DNA of 63,267 bases from Tissierellia bacterium (GTDB lineage Bacteria; Bacillota; Clostridia; Tissierellales; Tissierellaceae), in assembly GCA_012518035.1 (NCBI GenBank), contig JAAYTL010000070.1, positions 1 to 63,267 on the forward strand, given 5' to 3'. A program made the position numbers and the translations under genes. Below are positions 26,876 to 35,887 of this stretch, piece by piece (position 1 is the stretch's first letter; each line of letters opens with the position of its first letter). Below the pieces are notes generated by a model. That model saw nothing but the letters and a program-made list of their open reading frames with translations, did no database searches and was not told where the DNA came from.

Positions 26876-27829
26876 ATGAAAATAGTTGTGTTGGAGCCCT
26901 TGGCAGTTGGTGAAGAGGAGCTTAGGGAGATCGCCAAGCCCATTATAGATAAGGGACACGATTTAGTCATATATAACGATAAATCATCTGATAGTCAAGT
27001 TCTAAAAGAAAGGGTGAGGGATTGCGATGTGTTGGTAATTGCTAACTCACCACTAAGAAGGGAAATCATAGAGGCTGCCAAGAATCTTAAGATGATATCA
27101 GTGGCCTTTACAGGCTATGATCATGTAGATTTAGAGGTTTGTAAGGAAAGAGGGATTGCTGTATGTAATGCTGCTGGCTATAGCACCCATTCTGTAGCTG
27201 AGCTTGCCTATGGCTTGATGGTTGCCCTATTAAGGAAGGTAGTACCCCTAGATAAGGTGACTAGAGATGGTGGAACTATGGCAGGTTACAGGCAAAATGA
27301 CCTCTATGGCAGAACTTTAGGGGTAGTAGGTACTGGAGCTATAGGTAAAAAGGTGGCAAGCCTAGGTCTAGCTTTTGGTTGTAAGGTCCTAGCCTATAAC
27401 AGGAGCCATGATGATGAGCTTGTAGCCCAAGGTGTAGAATATATGGATTTGGATAATGTCCTCAAGGAAAGTGACATAGTGACTGTACATCTTCCTTTGA
27501 CAGATGAAACCAGGGGCCTGATAAGCGAGGATAAGTTTAAGCTGATGAAGAAGGATGCCCTACTAATAAATACAGCTAGAGGTCCAGTTGTAGATAATGA
27601 AGCCTTAGCAAAAGCCCTAAATGAAGGCTGGATAGCAGGAGCTGGTATAGACGTATTCGATATGGAGCCACCTTTACCAAGTGACTATCCCCTATTAGGG
27701 GCAAAAAATGCAGTACTAACACCCCATATTGGCTTTGCTACAGAAGAGGCCATGGTGAGAAGGGCCCATATAGCCTTTACTAATGTAGACAAGTGGATGG
27801 AAGGTAGCCCACAAAATGTAGTATTATAA
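26876..27829 (+). CDS. D-isomer-specific 2-hydroxyacid dehydrogenase
   Basis: 317 residues, ATG after GAGAGGAGAG. NAD-binding Rossmann domain inserted in a flavodoxin-like catalytic domain: GVVGTGAIGKKVASLGLAFG is the dinucleotide loop. The catalytic triad is Arg in INTARGPVVD, Glu in AGAGIDVFDMEPPL and His in VLTPHIGFATEEA. The substrate-side loop contains VAFTGYDHVDLE. The family covers D-3-phosphoglycerate, glycerate/hydroxypyruvate, D-lactate and 2-oxoacid reductases; I cannot choose among them. No ACT domain is present, so it is not a long-form SerA. It sits at the end of the uvrBA run and may be cotranscribed with it. Confidence 0.88.
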   Translation: MKIVVLEPLAVGEEELREIAKPIIDKGHDLVIYNDKSSDSQVLKERVRDCDVLVIANSPLRREIIEAAKNLKMISVAFTGYDHVDLEVCKERGIAVCNAAGYSTHSVAELAYGLMVALLRKVVPLDKVTRDGGTMAGYRQNDLYGRTLGVVGTGAIGKKVASLGLAFGCKVLAYNRSHDDELVAQGVEYMDLDNVLKESDIVTVHLPLTDETRGLISEDKFKLMKKDALLINTARGPVVDNEALAKALNEGWIAGAGIDVFDMEPPLPSDYPLLGAKNAVLTPHIGFATEEAMVRRAHIAFTNVDKWMEGSPQNVVL

Positions 27830-27882
27830 ATGTAAGGATAAATTTATATTGAATAGATGACCTTTCAGTTAAGAAATGGCTA

Positions 27883-27922
27883 GTGAGTGCGATAGGGATG
27901 ATACCCTTGTGGCACTCTTTTA
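27883..27922 (+). terminator. Probable terminator after the dehydrogenase gene
   Basis: GAGTGC (27885-27890) pairs with GCACTC (27912-27917), with an inner AGGG/CCCT, and is followed by TTTT. The stem is interrupted, so it is weaker than the others here. Confidence 0.55.
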
Positions 27923-28081
27923 GTTGACTGAGATGTAGTCCAACAATTCCATTACCCAATCTGAAAAGATTCTGTAAAACTTATGATGTTATTGAATTCC
28001 AAATCTATTTTGGATATTATAGGTAGAAGAAGTACTTAGTATATAGCAAAACAATATAGCATATTATATGGGGGTATTCTG

Positions 28082-28771
28082 ATGGAAGACTTTCGTAGGA
28101 GCAAGGTATACCAAGGGGTTATGACTATAACTATATTGTCTATACTTGGCATGTCCATAGTAGATTATTTTATACAACCGGGATATCTGATTAAATCTTT
28201 TATAAAGATTATCTTGTTTTTGATAGTTCCTCTTGTCTTTATAAGTTTGGAGAAGGGCATATTCATAGGTGACTACTTTAAGATAAACTCAAAAAAACAA
28301 CTACTCATGTCTATAGGCCTGGGGCTTGGTATCTACGTTATTATAATCGGGGCATATTTTGTCTTGAGGAGCTTTATCAATCTAGATAATATTCAGACCA
28401 TCCTATCAGAAAGCCTAAATGTAGATAAGGGCAATTTTATTCTTGTAGCCCTATATATTTCTTTTTTTAATTCCCTATTAGAGGAGTTTTTCTTCAGGGG
28501 ATTCATATTTTTGAGCTTGTTGAGAACAGCTAATAGGTTTAAGGCATATTCAATAAGCGCTCTAGCCTTCGCCATATACCATGTGGCAATGATGTTTAAT
28601 TGGTTTAATATGGCCTTATTTGCCCTTGCGATGGTAGGATTATTTGTAGGTGCCTTGATATTTAATTATTTGAATGAGAAAAACCAAAACATATATAACT
28701 CCTGGTTGGTCCATATGTTTGCAAATTTTGCTATCAATACAGTGGGCCTTATAATGTATGGTATTATTTAA
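28082..28771 (+). CDS. CPBP-family intramembrane metalloprotease
   Basis: 229 residues with about six to seven membrane helices. The CAAX-protease/bacteriocin-processing (ABI) motifs are present: motif 1 LLEEFFFRGFIF with the paired Glu and Arg, motif 2 ISALAFAIYHVAMMF with the His, and motif 3 IYNSWLVHMFANFAIN with His and Asn. These residues form the active site in Rce1-type proteases. Bacterial members do varied jobs including bacteriocin self-immunity and surface protein processing. No bacteriocin gene is visible nearby. It stands between terminators upstream and yaaA downstream, and may be its own transcript. Confidence 0.9.
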   Translation: MEDFRRSKVYQGVMTITILSILGMSIVDYFIQPGYLIKSFIKIILFLIVPLVFISLEKGIFIGDYFKINSKKQLLMSIGLGLGIYVIIIGAYFVLRSFINLDNIQTILSESLNVDKGNFILVALYISFFNSLLEEFFFRGFIFLSLLRTANRFKAYSISALAFAIYHVAMMFNWFNMALFALAMVGLFVGALIFNYLNEKNQNIYNSWLVHMFANFAINTVGLIMYGII

Positions 28772-28821
28772 TTTGACACCAAGATAAAAACTTATTTACC
28801 AAGTCTAGAGGAAGTGATAGC

Positions 28822-29568
28822 ATCAAGATTATTATTTCACCTGCCAAGAAAATGAAGATAAACAATGATGATTTTACACATAAAAATATGCCTATATATA
28901 TCAGGGAAACAGAAAAACTTTTGGGCTACATGAAAAAATTAAGCTATGAAGAACTAAAACATATTTGGCAATGCAATGACAGGATAGCAGAGTTGAATTA
29001 TGCTAGAATCAAGAATATGGACCTATATGACAACCTGTCTCCTGCAATCTTTAGTTTTGAAGGTCTGCAATATCAATACATGGGACCTGGGGTATTTACT
29101 TATGAGGAGCTGGATTATATTGAAGACCATCTACGTATCATATCTGGATTCTACGGGCTTTTAAGACCCTTTGATGGTGTAGTACCCTATAGGCTGGAAA
29201 TGCAGGCAAAACTTCTAGATTGGGACTATAAGAACCTATATGAATTCTGGGATAGGAAGCTAGCTGACCATCTTTTTTCTGAATGCCAGTACCTTATTAA
29301 TCTAGCATCCACGGAGTATAGTAGGACGGTTTCCCAATACATACCTAATGATAGGCTTATGATAACTTGTGTATTTGGGGAGTTGATAGATGGGAAGGTC
29401 ATACAAAAAGGAACCCTAGCCAAGATGGCAAGGGGGGAAATGGTAAGGTTTATGGCAGAGAACCATCTAAGCAAGCCTAAGGATATTAAGGAATTTGATA
29501 GACTTGGTTATAAGTATAGGGCAGATTTATCTGATGATAATAATTATGTTTTTGTAAAGGATAATTAA
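28822..29568 (+). CDS. yaaA: YaaA family (DUF328/UPF0246) peroxide-stress protein, apparent ATC start
   Basis: 248 residues if started at the ATC at 28822. The family begins MKIIISPAKKM; here the codons ATC AAG ATT ATT ATT TCA CCT GCC AAG AAA ATG spell that block with ATC in the Met1 place, and AGAGGAAG lies 8 bases upstream. No ATG, GTG or TTG occurs in frame between the TGA at 28774 and the internal ATG at 28852, which would delete the conserved N-terminus. Other family blocks: YARIKNM, AIFSFEGLQYQ, LRIISGFYGLLRPFDGVVPYRLEMQAKL and INLASTEYSRTV. E. coli YaaA limits free iron and DNA damage under peroxide. Either initiation is non-canonical or the start has mutated. Confidence 0.9.
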   Translation: MKIIISPAKKMKINNDDFTHKNMPIYIRETEKLLGYMKKLSYEELKHIWQCNDRIAELNYARIKNMDLYDNLSPAIFSFEGLQYQYMGPGVFTYEELDYIEDHLRIISGFYGLLRPFDGVVPYRLEMQAKLLDWDYKNLYEFWDRKLADHLFSECQYLINLASTEYSRTVSQYIPNDRLMITCVFGELIDGKVIQKGTLAKMARGEMVRFMAENHLSKPKDIKEFDRLGYKYRADLSDDNNYVFVKDN

Positions 29569-29659
29569 ATAAGCCTAAACACCAAAACAACACTTTATAT
29601 GTATCAAAGCACACAAATATATCTATTTTGTGTCCTCTTGGAATTATTTAGTATAAAAG

Positions 29660-29697
29660 AACCTCCTTCTACTAATCCTAGTAGAAGGAGGTTTTTA
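29660..29697. terminator. Strong bidirectional terminator after yaaA
   Basis: A 15-bp perfect stem (29660-29674 with 29679-29693) and 4-base loop, TTTTT after it on the plus strand and TTTT on the other. Confidence 0.88.
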
Positions 29698-29856
29698 AGT
29701 AAGAATTATGTTTAGTGGAACTAGGAAATAATAGGAAGTTATGGAAAATAAATGCAAGGTATCTTGCACAATCTTTACATTTATAGAAGACGAATTAAGG
29801 ATTTGAAGTTTATAAGGTCTAAATTAACTATCATTTCAACACAAATGAAATTAATC

Positions 29857-29885
29857 TTGCAATAATCATGATAATGTTGTATTAT
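29857..29885 (+). promoter_or_regulatory. Promoter of abgT
   Basis: TTGCAA (29857-29862), 17-base spacer, TATTAT (29880-29885), about 25 bases before the ribosome binding site of abgT. Confidence 0.6.
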
Positions 29886-29916
29886 ATTAAATTGTTAACA
29901 AAAGGAGGACATAGAA

Positions 29917-31461
29917 ATGAGCAAAAAGAATAATCAAGAAAACAGTCATGAAGTTAAGGGTTTCTTGAAGAGTGTTGAATTAATCGGTAATAGACTACCG
30001 CATCCAGCAATGATTTTCGTCATATTAAGTGTTGCAGTAATTCTATTATCTGCAGTTTTAGCTGAGGTTGTAGAACCCATTACCTACTATGATGCTAGGG
30101 CTGGAGAAGAAGTAACCAAAAGCGTAGTTTCCTTATTCAATGCTGAAGGGTTAAGATATATTTTCAATAGTGCCACTACTAACTTTACCAGCTTTGCACC
30201 ACTAGGAACTGTATTGGTTGCTATGCTGGGGGTTGGAGTTGCTGAATGGACAGGATTATTTAACACATCTTTAAGGAAAATCTTATTAGGTGTTAATCCT
30301 AAGCTATTGACTGCTATAGTTGTTTTCACGGGCGTTATGTCTAATATAGCCTCTGATGCGGGTTATGTAGTAGTGATTCCTTTGGGGGCCTTGGTATTTG
30401 CAGGAGCAGGCCGCCATCCTATAGCAGGTTTAGCAGCAGCCTTTGCAGGAGTATCTGGAGGATTCTCAGCAAACCTAGTATTAGGTACTACGGATCCACT
30501 ACTTGCAGGAATAACTAATGAAGCCCTAAGGGGGGCAGGTATTGATTACCAAATCAATGCTTCAGCTAACTTTTACTTTATGTTTGTGTCAACCTTCCTA
30601 TTAGTGATTCTAGGTACCTGGGTGACTGAAAGAATCGTTGAAAAGAATTTAGGACCCTACACTGGTAAGCATGTAGTAGATGAAAAGCCTATTACAGAGA
30701 TTGAAAATAGGGGGCTAAGAAATGCAGGTATAGCCTTACTTGTATTCCTTGTGGTTATGGGATTATTAATGTTCTTGCCAAATGGAGTATTTAAGACACC
30801 AAATGCCCAGGGTGAATTAACAATAGATGAATTCATGGGCAATGGTTTAATACCTGCCATGTTGCTCTTGTTCTTGATACCTGGTTATGCCTATGGGAAA
30901 ACCACAGGTAAGATTAAATCAAGTAATGATTTAGTAACAGCTATGACTGAAGCCATGAGTACCATGGGTAGTTATCTAGTTTTGGCTTTCTTCTCTGCCC
31001 AGTTTGTAAACTACTTTGGCTATACCAATATCGGTACCATCATATCAGTCAAGGGGGCAGAATTCCTACAAACCATTGGTTTTACAGGTTTACCACTTAT
31101 AATATCATTCATATTCATAACTGGGCTATTAAACCTATTTATGTCATCAGCATCAGCTAAGTGGGCTATTATGGCACCTGTATTCGTACCCTTGATGTTC
31201 AGGGTAGGACTTAGTCCAGAGCTAACTCAAATCGCATATAGAATTGGGGATTCAACAACAAATATAATCACACCCCTTATGGCATACTTTGCCATGATAG
31301 TAGTTTTTGCCCAAAGATATGATGAGGAGGCTGGTCTAGGTACACTAATATCAACAATGTTACCTTATTCAATAACCTTTATCCTAGGTTGGACGGCACT
31401 GATGGTTCTATGGTATCTACTTGGAATACCTGTAGGACCAGGAGCACCATTATTTGTATAA
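29917..31461 (+). CDS. abgT: AbgT-family transporter
   Basis: 514 residues, ATG after AAAGGAGGAC. About eleven to thirteen membrane helices, with the two re-entrant hairpin regions of the family: NIASDAGYVVVIPLGALVFAGAGRHPIAGLAAAFAGVSGGFSANLV and the later FMSSASAKWAIMAPVFVPL plus RIGDSTTNIITPLM. E. coli AbgT imports p-aminobenzoyl-glutamate; MtrF-type members export sulfonamides. A terminator-like hairpin separates it from an M20-family peptidase gene, which recalls the abgT-abgAB (M20 hydrolase) pairing and suggests uptake of a peptide-like or acyl-glutamate compound. The substrate is not proven. Confidence 0.92.
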   Translation: MSKKNNQENSHEVKGFLKSVELIGNRLPHPAMIFVILSVAVILLSAVLAEVVEPITYYDARAGEEVTKSVVSLFNAEGLRYIFNSATTNFTSFAPLGTVLVAMLGVGVAEWTGLFNTSLRKILLGVNPKLLTAIVVFTGVMSNIASDAGYVVVIPLGALVFAGAGRHPIAGLAAAFAGVSGGFSANLVLGTTDPLLAGITNEALRGAGIDYQINASANFYFMFVSTFLLVILGTWVTERIVEKNLGPYTGKHVVDEKPITEIENRGLRNAGIALLVFLVVMGLLMFLPNGVFKTPNAQGELTIDEFMGNGLIPAMLLLFLIPGYAYGKTTGKIKSSNDLVTAMTEAMSTMGSYLVLAFFSAQFVNYFGYTNIGTIISVKGAEFLQTIGFTGLPLIISFIFITGLLNLFMSSASAKWAIMAPVFVPLMFRVGLSPELTQIAYRIGDSTTNIITPLMAYFAMIVVFAQRYDEEAGLGTLISTMLPYSITFILGWTALMVLWYLLGIPVGPGAPLFV

Positions 31462-31491
31462 ATGACAAAATAAATGTATAATATATCTAAT

Positions 31492-31523
31492 AAATATGAG
31501 GCTTAATAGCCTCATATTTTTAT
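31492..31523 (+). terminator. Terminator or attenuator between abgT and the M20 gene
   Basis: Stem 31492-31502 with 31509-31519, perfect 11 bp, followed by TTTT. The next gene starts 20 bases later, so some read-through is likely. Confidence 0.72.
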
Positions 31524-31542
31524 AAAGACAGGAGGTAACCTA

Positions 31543-32655
31543 ATGATAAATGAAAAAAGAGTACTGGACAGATTTTTAAGCTATATTCAAATCGATAGTC
31601 CTACAAAACATGAGAGGGAATTCGCTGAATTTCTAATGGATGAGTTGAAGAGACTTGGATTTGAAGTATATATGGATAAGGCTGGAGATAGTGTTGGGAG
31701 TAATTCAGGCAATGTAATTGCTAAATTAAAGGGAAATACTGAAGGAGAGACCCTTCTTTTTTGTGCCCATATGGATACCGTATCTCCAGGAAGAGGAATT
31801 AATCCAGTTATCAAGGATGGAATTGTCTTTAGTGATGGTACTACCGTTTTAGGTGGAGATGACAAGGCTGGTATAGCCGCTATATTGGAGGCTGTTGAGA
31901 CTGTTATTGAGAATGATATAGACCATGGAGATTTAGAGCTTGTCTTTACCATAAACGAAGAAGGAGGCCTATACGGGGCCAAGAACTTAGAATATGATAG
32001 GCTAAATGCTAAAACTGCTTTTGTTTTGGATAGCGGTGGAGATCCAGGCTTCATAGTCATTCAAGGGCCAGCCCAGAATCAGATAAATGCAAAGTTCATA
32101 GGTAAGGAAGCCCATGCCGGAGCTGAGCCGGAGAATGGAATCAGTGCCATTCAAATGGCAGCTGAGGCCATAAGTAAGATGAAGTTATTGAGAATTGATG
32201 AAGAGACTACAGCCAATATTGGCTTTATATCAGGTGGTGAAGCAACAAATATTGTCACCAAGGAAGTAGAAATCCACGGAGAAGCCAGGAGCCTCAATGA
32301 GGAAAAATTGCAGGCACAAACCGACCATATGGTCAAATGCTGCCAAGATGCTGCTGAAAAATTTGGAGGCAAGGTTGAGGTCCAAGTTGAAAAATCCTAT
32401 GGGGCTTTTAAGGTTGAAGAGGATGCTGAAATAGTAGTCAAGGCTAAAGAGGCTTGTAAGAACCTTGGCTTAGAGCCAGCAACTACCACAACAGGTGGCG
32501 GAAGCGATACAAATATAATCAATGTTAATGGGATTTCAACAGTAAATCTTGCTGTAGGTATGAGACTGCCACATACTGTAGATGAGCATATCTATATTAA
32601 GGACTTAGAGAATTCAGCAAGACTTGTATTGGAGATAATTAAGGTCTATGCCTAG
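31543..32655 (+). CDS. M20-family metallopeptidase (PepT-like)
   Basis: 370 residues, ATG after GGAGGTAAC. Zinc-peptidase layout: first ligand and catalytic Asp in LFCAHMDTVSPG, bridging Asp in LGGDDKAGIAAIL, general base and ligand in FTINEEGGLYGAKN, ligand Asp in FVLDSGGDPG, then the dimerisation lid (about 175-285), and the last His in LPHTVDEHIYIKDL. Closest in type to the tripeptidase T-like group of cytosolic M20 enzymes. Placed right after abgT, it could hydrolyse the imported substrate, in parallel with AbgAB. General peptide turnover is the alternative. Confidence 0.88.
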   Translation: MINEKRVLDRFLSYIQIDSPTKHEREFAEFLMDELKRLGFEVYMDKAGDSVGSNSGNVIAKLKGNTEGETLLFCAHMDTVSPGRGINPVIKDGIVFSDGTTVLGGDDKAGIAAILEAVETVIENDIDHGDLELVFTINEEGGLYGAKNLEYDRLNAKTAFVLDSGGDPGFIVIQGPAQNQINAKFIGKEAHAGAEPENGISAIQMAAEAISKMKLLRIDEETTANIGFISGGEATNIVTKEVEIHGEARSLNEEKLQAQTDHMVKCCQDAAEKFGGKVEVQVEKSYGAFKVEEDAEIVVKAKEACKNLGLEPATTTTGGGSDTNIINVNGISTVNLAVGMRLPHTVDEHIYIKDLENSARLVLEIIKVYA

Positions 32656-32797
32656 TATATATTTGACTAGAAGAATACTAATTAATTGCAGATTTGCTGT
32701 CCTTTAGATTGACATTGAAGAAGATTAGCACGAAAATCTAAGCTTATTCAGGATAGCAAGAAGACCTTTATCATTATTATGAATAGTTTCTTACAGA

Positions 32798-34591
32798 ATG
32801 GGGGAATTATTATTGGATATCAATAATAGGGTTAAAAGGCTTAGGGAACTGATGAAGGCTAAGAGAATTACTGCATATATAGTCCCTACATCAGACCCAC
32901 ATCAATCTGAATACCTAGCTGATTATTATAAGGGACGGGCATGGATATCAGGCTTTACTGGTTCAGCAGGTACTGTAGTAATTACACAGGATGATGCAAA
33001 CCTATGGACTGATGGTAGGTATTTTATACAAGCTGAAAACCAATTGCAGGGTTCAGAATATAAGTTATTCAAAATGGGGGTACCAGGTGTCCCTAACTAT
33101 ATAGAATGGTTAAAGGACAATTTAGAGGCTGGAGCTAGCATCGGATTTGACGGTAAGGTTTTTTCCCAGTCTGATGTAGAAAGATTGGAGGAAGAATTTG
33201 AGGGCAAGGATGTAGAGTTTGAGGATGAATATGACTTGATAGGGGAGATTTGGGAAGATAGACCCGGACTACCTCAAGGAGAAGCATTTATCCATGAGCT
33301 TAAGTATACGGGAATTACGACAAGGGAAAAGATTGCTGGGCTAAGAAGCTATATGGAGGATGAAGGACTTGACTACTACCTAATTGCCAGCCTAGATGAC
33401 ATCGCCTGGTTATACAATATTAGGGGAAGGGATATAGAGTGTAATCCAGTTATTATCTCCTATGCACTAATCAGTATGGAAAAGGCCTACCTCTTTGTTG
33501 ATCAGACCAAGATAAACAAGACAGTAGAAAAATTCCTAAATGAAAATGAAGTTTTGGTTCATCCATATGAAGGCATAGTGGATTATCTAAAAGAGATAGA
33601 AAGTGGATCTATAGTAGGCCTTGAGAAGACAAGGATAAATAGATGGATATATAAGGCCATCCCAGATGGTTGTGGCATAATAGATGAAACAAACTATACT
33701 ACTATATTAAAGGCTAGGAAGAATGAGACAGAAATAGAGAATCAAAGAAATGCCTATATAAAGGATGGGGTAGCCCTAACTAAGTTCCTATATTGGTTGG
33801 ATACTAATATTGGTAAAATCGAGATTACCGAACTATCAGCGGCTGAAAAATTATTAGACTTTAGAAAAGAGCAGGAGCTTTTTATTGAGCCAAGTTTTGA
33901 TACCATCTCAGCCTATGGACCAAATGCAGCCATGGCCCATTATAAGGCTACTGAGGATTCATATGCTGTTTTGGAGGGAAAAGGCTTCTATCTGGTGGAT
34001 TCAGGCGGGCAGTATCTTGATGGCACAACGGACATAACTAGAACCATAGCCCTTGGTTCCTTGACAGAGGAAGAAAAGAGGGACTATACCCTTACTCTTA
34101 AGGGACACATCAAGCTGATTAGTGCTAAATTCCTAGAGGGCACAACAGGATACCAGCTAGACATCCTCTGTAGATATCCCTTATGGAAAGAAGGCATTGA
34201 CTTCAAGCATGGTACAGGCCATGGTATAGGCTATTTCCTAAATGTTCATGAAGGTCCCCATAGAATTGCTTCGGTTCCTAATGATGTGGACCTAGAAAAG
34301 GGAATGGTTGTATCCATAGAGCCAGGAGTATATAAGGCAGGAAAACATGGAATCAGGATTGAAAATATAGTAGTGGTGGATGAGGATAGGGAAACGGAGT
34401 TTGGTCAATTCATGAGATTTGAAGTCCTATCCTATGTGCCTATCGATTTAGAAGCCATAGATGTAGACCTACTAACTGTCGATGAGAAAGAGTGGCTGAA
34501 CAACTACCACAAGGCTGTATATGAAAAGCTATCACCATATTTAAATGAGGAAGAGAAGATGTGGTTAAAAGTGAAGACTAGAAGTATATAG
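32798..34591 (+). CDS. Xaa-Pro aminopeptidase (M24B)
   Basis: 597 residues, a long three-domain form as in eukaryotic-type aminopeptidase P1: two creatinase N-like domains (about 10-145 and 160-315) and the pita-bread catalytic domain (about 320-540). Metal ligands are visible: two Asp in YLVDSGGQYLDGTTDITRT, His in FKHGTGHGIGYFLN, Glu in VSIEPGVYKAG and Glu in GIRIENIVVV. The ATG at 32798 lacks a ribosome binding site; a TTG at 32813 has GGGGGA 7 bases upstream and may be the true start. It releases the first residue from peptides with Pro at position 2. A GAAA-loop terminator overlaps its stop. Confidence 0.92.
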   Translation: MGELLLDINNRVKRLRELMKAKRITAYIVPTSDPHQSEYLADYYKGRAWISGFTGSAGTVVITQDDANLWTDGRYFIQAENQLQGSEYKLFKMGVPGVPNYIEWLKDNLEAGASIGFDGKVFSQSDVERLEEEFEGKDVEFEDEYDLIGEIWEDRPGLPQGEAFIHELKYTGITTREKIAGLRSYMEDEGLDYYLIASLDDIAWLYNIRGRDIECNPVIISYALISMEKAYLFVDQTKINKTVEKFLNENEVLVHPYEGIVDYLKEIESGSIVGLEKTRINRWIYKAIPDGCGIIDETNYTTILKARKNETEIENQRNAYIKDGVALTKFLYWLDTNIGKIEITELSAAEKLLDFRKEQELFIEPSFDTISAYGPNAAMAHYKATEDSYAVLEGKGFYLVDSGGQYLDGTTDITRTIALGSLTEEEKRDYTLTLKGHIKLISAKFLEGTTGYQLDILCRYPLWKEGIDFKHGTGHGIGYFLNVHEGPHRIASVPNDVDLEKGMVVSIEPGVYKAGKHGIRIENIVVVDEDRETEFGQFMRFEVLSYVPIDLEAIDVDLLTVDEKEWLNNYHKAVYEKLSPYLNEEEKMWLKVKTRSI

Positions 34592-34615
34592 AAGGCGGAA
34601 ACGCCTTCTTTTTTC
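34591..34615 (+). terminator. Intrinsic terminator with GAAA tetraloop
   Basis: GAAGGCG, GAAA loop, CGCCTTC, then TTTTTT. The first stem base is the last base of the upstream stop codon. Confidence 0.9.
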
Positions 34616-34728
34616 TGCGCTAAGGGTAATAAGCCTGATTCTTTGAAACCTAGCATAAGTCTAGTTCATATCTTACCCAAATGGGTATCAATATATTATT
34701 AGATATTAAAGGGAAAGGGAGGATTAAG

Positions 34729-35205
34729 GTGATTAGCGATATAGACATGAAACATCTAAGGCGATGTGTTGAATTAGCAAGGATAGCCCTGGAGAAGGGT
34801 GATGAGCCCTTTGGCTCGGTACTGGTATCAGGTGAGGGGGAGGTGCTCTTTGAAGACCACAACCATGTTGCCTCAGGAGATCATACCCAACATCCGGAGT
34901 TTGCCATTGCCAGATGGGCAGCTGAGAATATGACACAAGAGGAAAGGAGTAAGGCCACAGTATACACTTCTGGAGAGCATTGTCCCATGTGTGCAGCTGC
35001 CCATGGTTGGGTAGGTTTAGGTAGGATAGTTTATGCCAGTTCATCTCAACAATTGGTAGAATGGATGAAAGAGATTGGAGCAAAACCAACAAGGGTACGA
35101 AACCTGCCAATTCAAGAGGTTATTCGTGACACCCAAGTAGATGGACCAGTTCCCGAATTAGCAGAAGAAATCCGCCAGCTACATCTAAAGTCCCGTAGAA
35201 AATAG
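34729..35205 (+). CDS. Cytidine/deoxycytidylate-type nucleoside deaminase
   Basis: 158 residues from the GTG at 34729, chosen for AAGGGAGG 6 bases upstream; an in-frame ATG at 34681 has no ribosome binding site. CDA-fold zinc deaminase: His55 and Glu57 in HPEFA replace the usual HAE motif with HPE, and Cys85/Cys88 in GEHCPMC give the PCxxC-type ligands. The group includes guanine deaminase and tRNA adenosine deaminase; the N-terminus RRCVELARIALEKGDEPFGSVLV resembles the standalone nucleoside deaminases. Substrate uncertain. No neighbours help; it is flanked by terminator and promoter. Confidence 0.82.
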   Translation: MISDIDMKHLRRCVELARIALEKGDEPFGSVLVSGEGEVLFEDHNHVASGDHTQHPEFAIARWAAENMTQEERSKATVYTSGEHCPMCAAAHGWVGLGRIVYASSSQQLVEWMKEIGAKPTRVRNLPIQEVIRDTQVDGPVPELAEEIRQLHLKSRRK

Positions 35206-35333
35206 TGGGTCAGGCCTACTTTATTATTTAAGGATATTCTATTAATTGTATGAAAGCTTTATGATACAATAACTATAGAAGGGTGAAGTTGATATTGTAT
35301 CGGTTATAAATTAATTCTAAGGAGATGGTTATC

Positions 35334-35798
35334 TTGTCAAAACAAATAACACCTGAACGAAAGGTCTTGTATTATTTAGGTATGGCTTTAATGGTGCTGG
35401 GAGTTATACTATTTTTCTCTAGTTTCTTTACTGTTTTTAATGATACTTCATATGATCCGTTTTTTGATTTAGGTATTCCACCATTTTTTAAAAGAGCTCT
35501 AATAGGTATGATTTGTATTATTGTAGGCAAGATTTTGATGACAATTGGCGCAAGGGGTGCTGCTGGGTCTGGAGTGATATTAGATCCAGAAAAGGCTAGG
35601 GATGACTTAAAACCATATAGCTCAGCCGCAGGTGGTATGATAAGTGATGTAATAGAAAATATTGATTTAGTCAAAGAGAGAGGACTTTCTGAGGGTGAAA
35701 AGGAAATAGTACATATAATAAAGGTAAAATGTCAGTCCTGTGGTCAACTAAATGATGAAGATGCAAAGTTTTGCAAATCATGCGGGGGGAAAATATAG
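35334..35798 (+). CDS. Two-helix membrane protein with C-terminal zinc ribbon
   Basis: 154 residues from the TTG at 35334; the ATG at 35325 lies inside the AAGGAGATG ribosome binding site. Two hydrophobic segments (about 13-35 and 55-77), then a cytosolic linker, and a C-terminal double CxxC zinc ribbon, CQSCGQLNDEDAKFCKSCG, of the kind found on many small firmicute membrane proteins. Function unknown; the ribbon could mediate protein contacts. A terminator follows 9 bases after the stop. Confidence 0.62.
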   Translation: MSKQITPERKVLYYLGMALMVLGVILFFSSFFTVFNDTSYDPFFDLGIPPFFKRALIGMICIIVGKILMTIGARGAAGSGVILDPEKARDDLKPYSSAAGGMISDVIENIDLVKERGLSEGEKEIVHIIKVKCQSCGQLNDEDAKFCKSCGGKI

Positions 35799-35807
35799 GC
35801 AGAGCAT

Positions 35808-35838
35808 AAATGCAACGAGTAATCTTGTTGCATTTTTA
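35808..35838 (+). terminator. Intrinsic terminator after the zinc-ribbon gene
   Basis: AAATGCAAC (35808-35816) pairs with GTTGCATTT (35827-35835), then T-rich. Confidence 0.78.
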
Positions 35839-35850
35839 CTTTAGCTTTTA

Positions 35851-35859
35851 TGGTATAAT
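35851..35859 (+). promoter_or_regulatory. Extended -10 promoter element of uvrC
   Basis: TGG plus TATAAT (35854-35859), about 30 bases before the uvrC ATG. No LexA box is visible here, unlike at uvrBA. Confidence 0.42.
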
Positions 35860-35887
35860 AACCCTATACTAGATGAAGGGTGAAGCT

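Larger units (their letters stand above)
29569..29916. other. 348-base gap before abgT
   Basis: It contains a strong bidirectional terminator (29660-29697) and the abgT promoter (29857-29885). I see no gene in the rest; a 21-codon frame near 29740 has poor ribosome-binding-site spacing. Confidence 0.7.

Noticed and set aside
29738-29805. 21-codon frame in the gap before abgT
   Set aside because: AGGAAG lies too close to the ATG and nothing else supports a gene.
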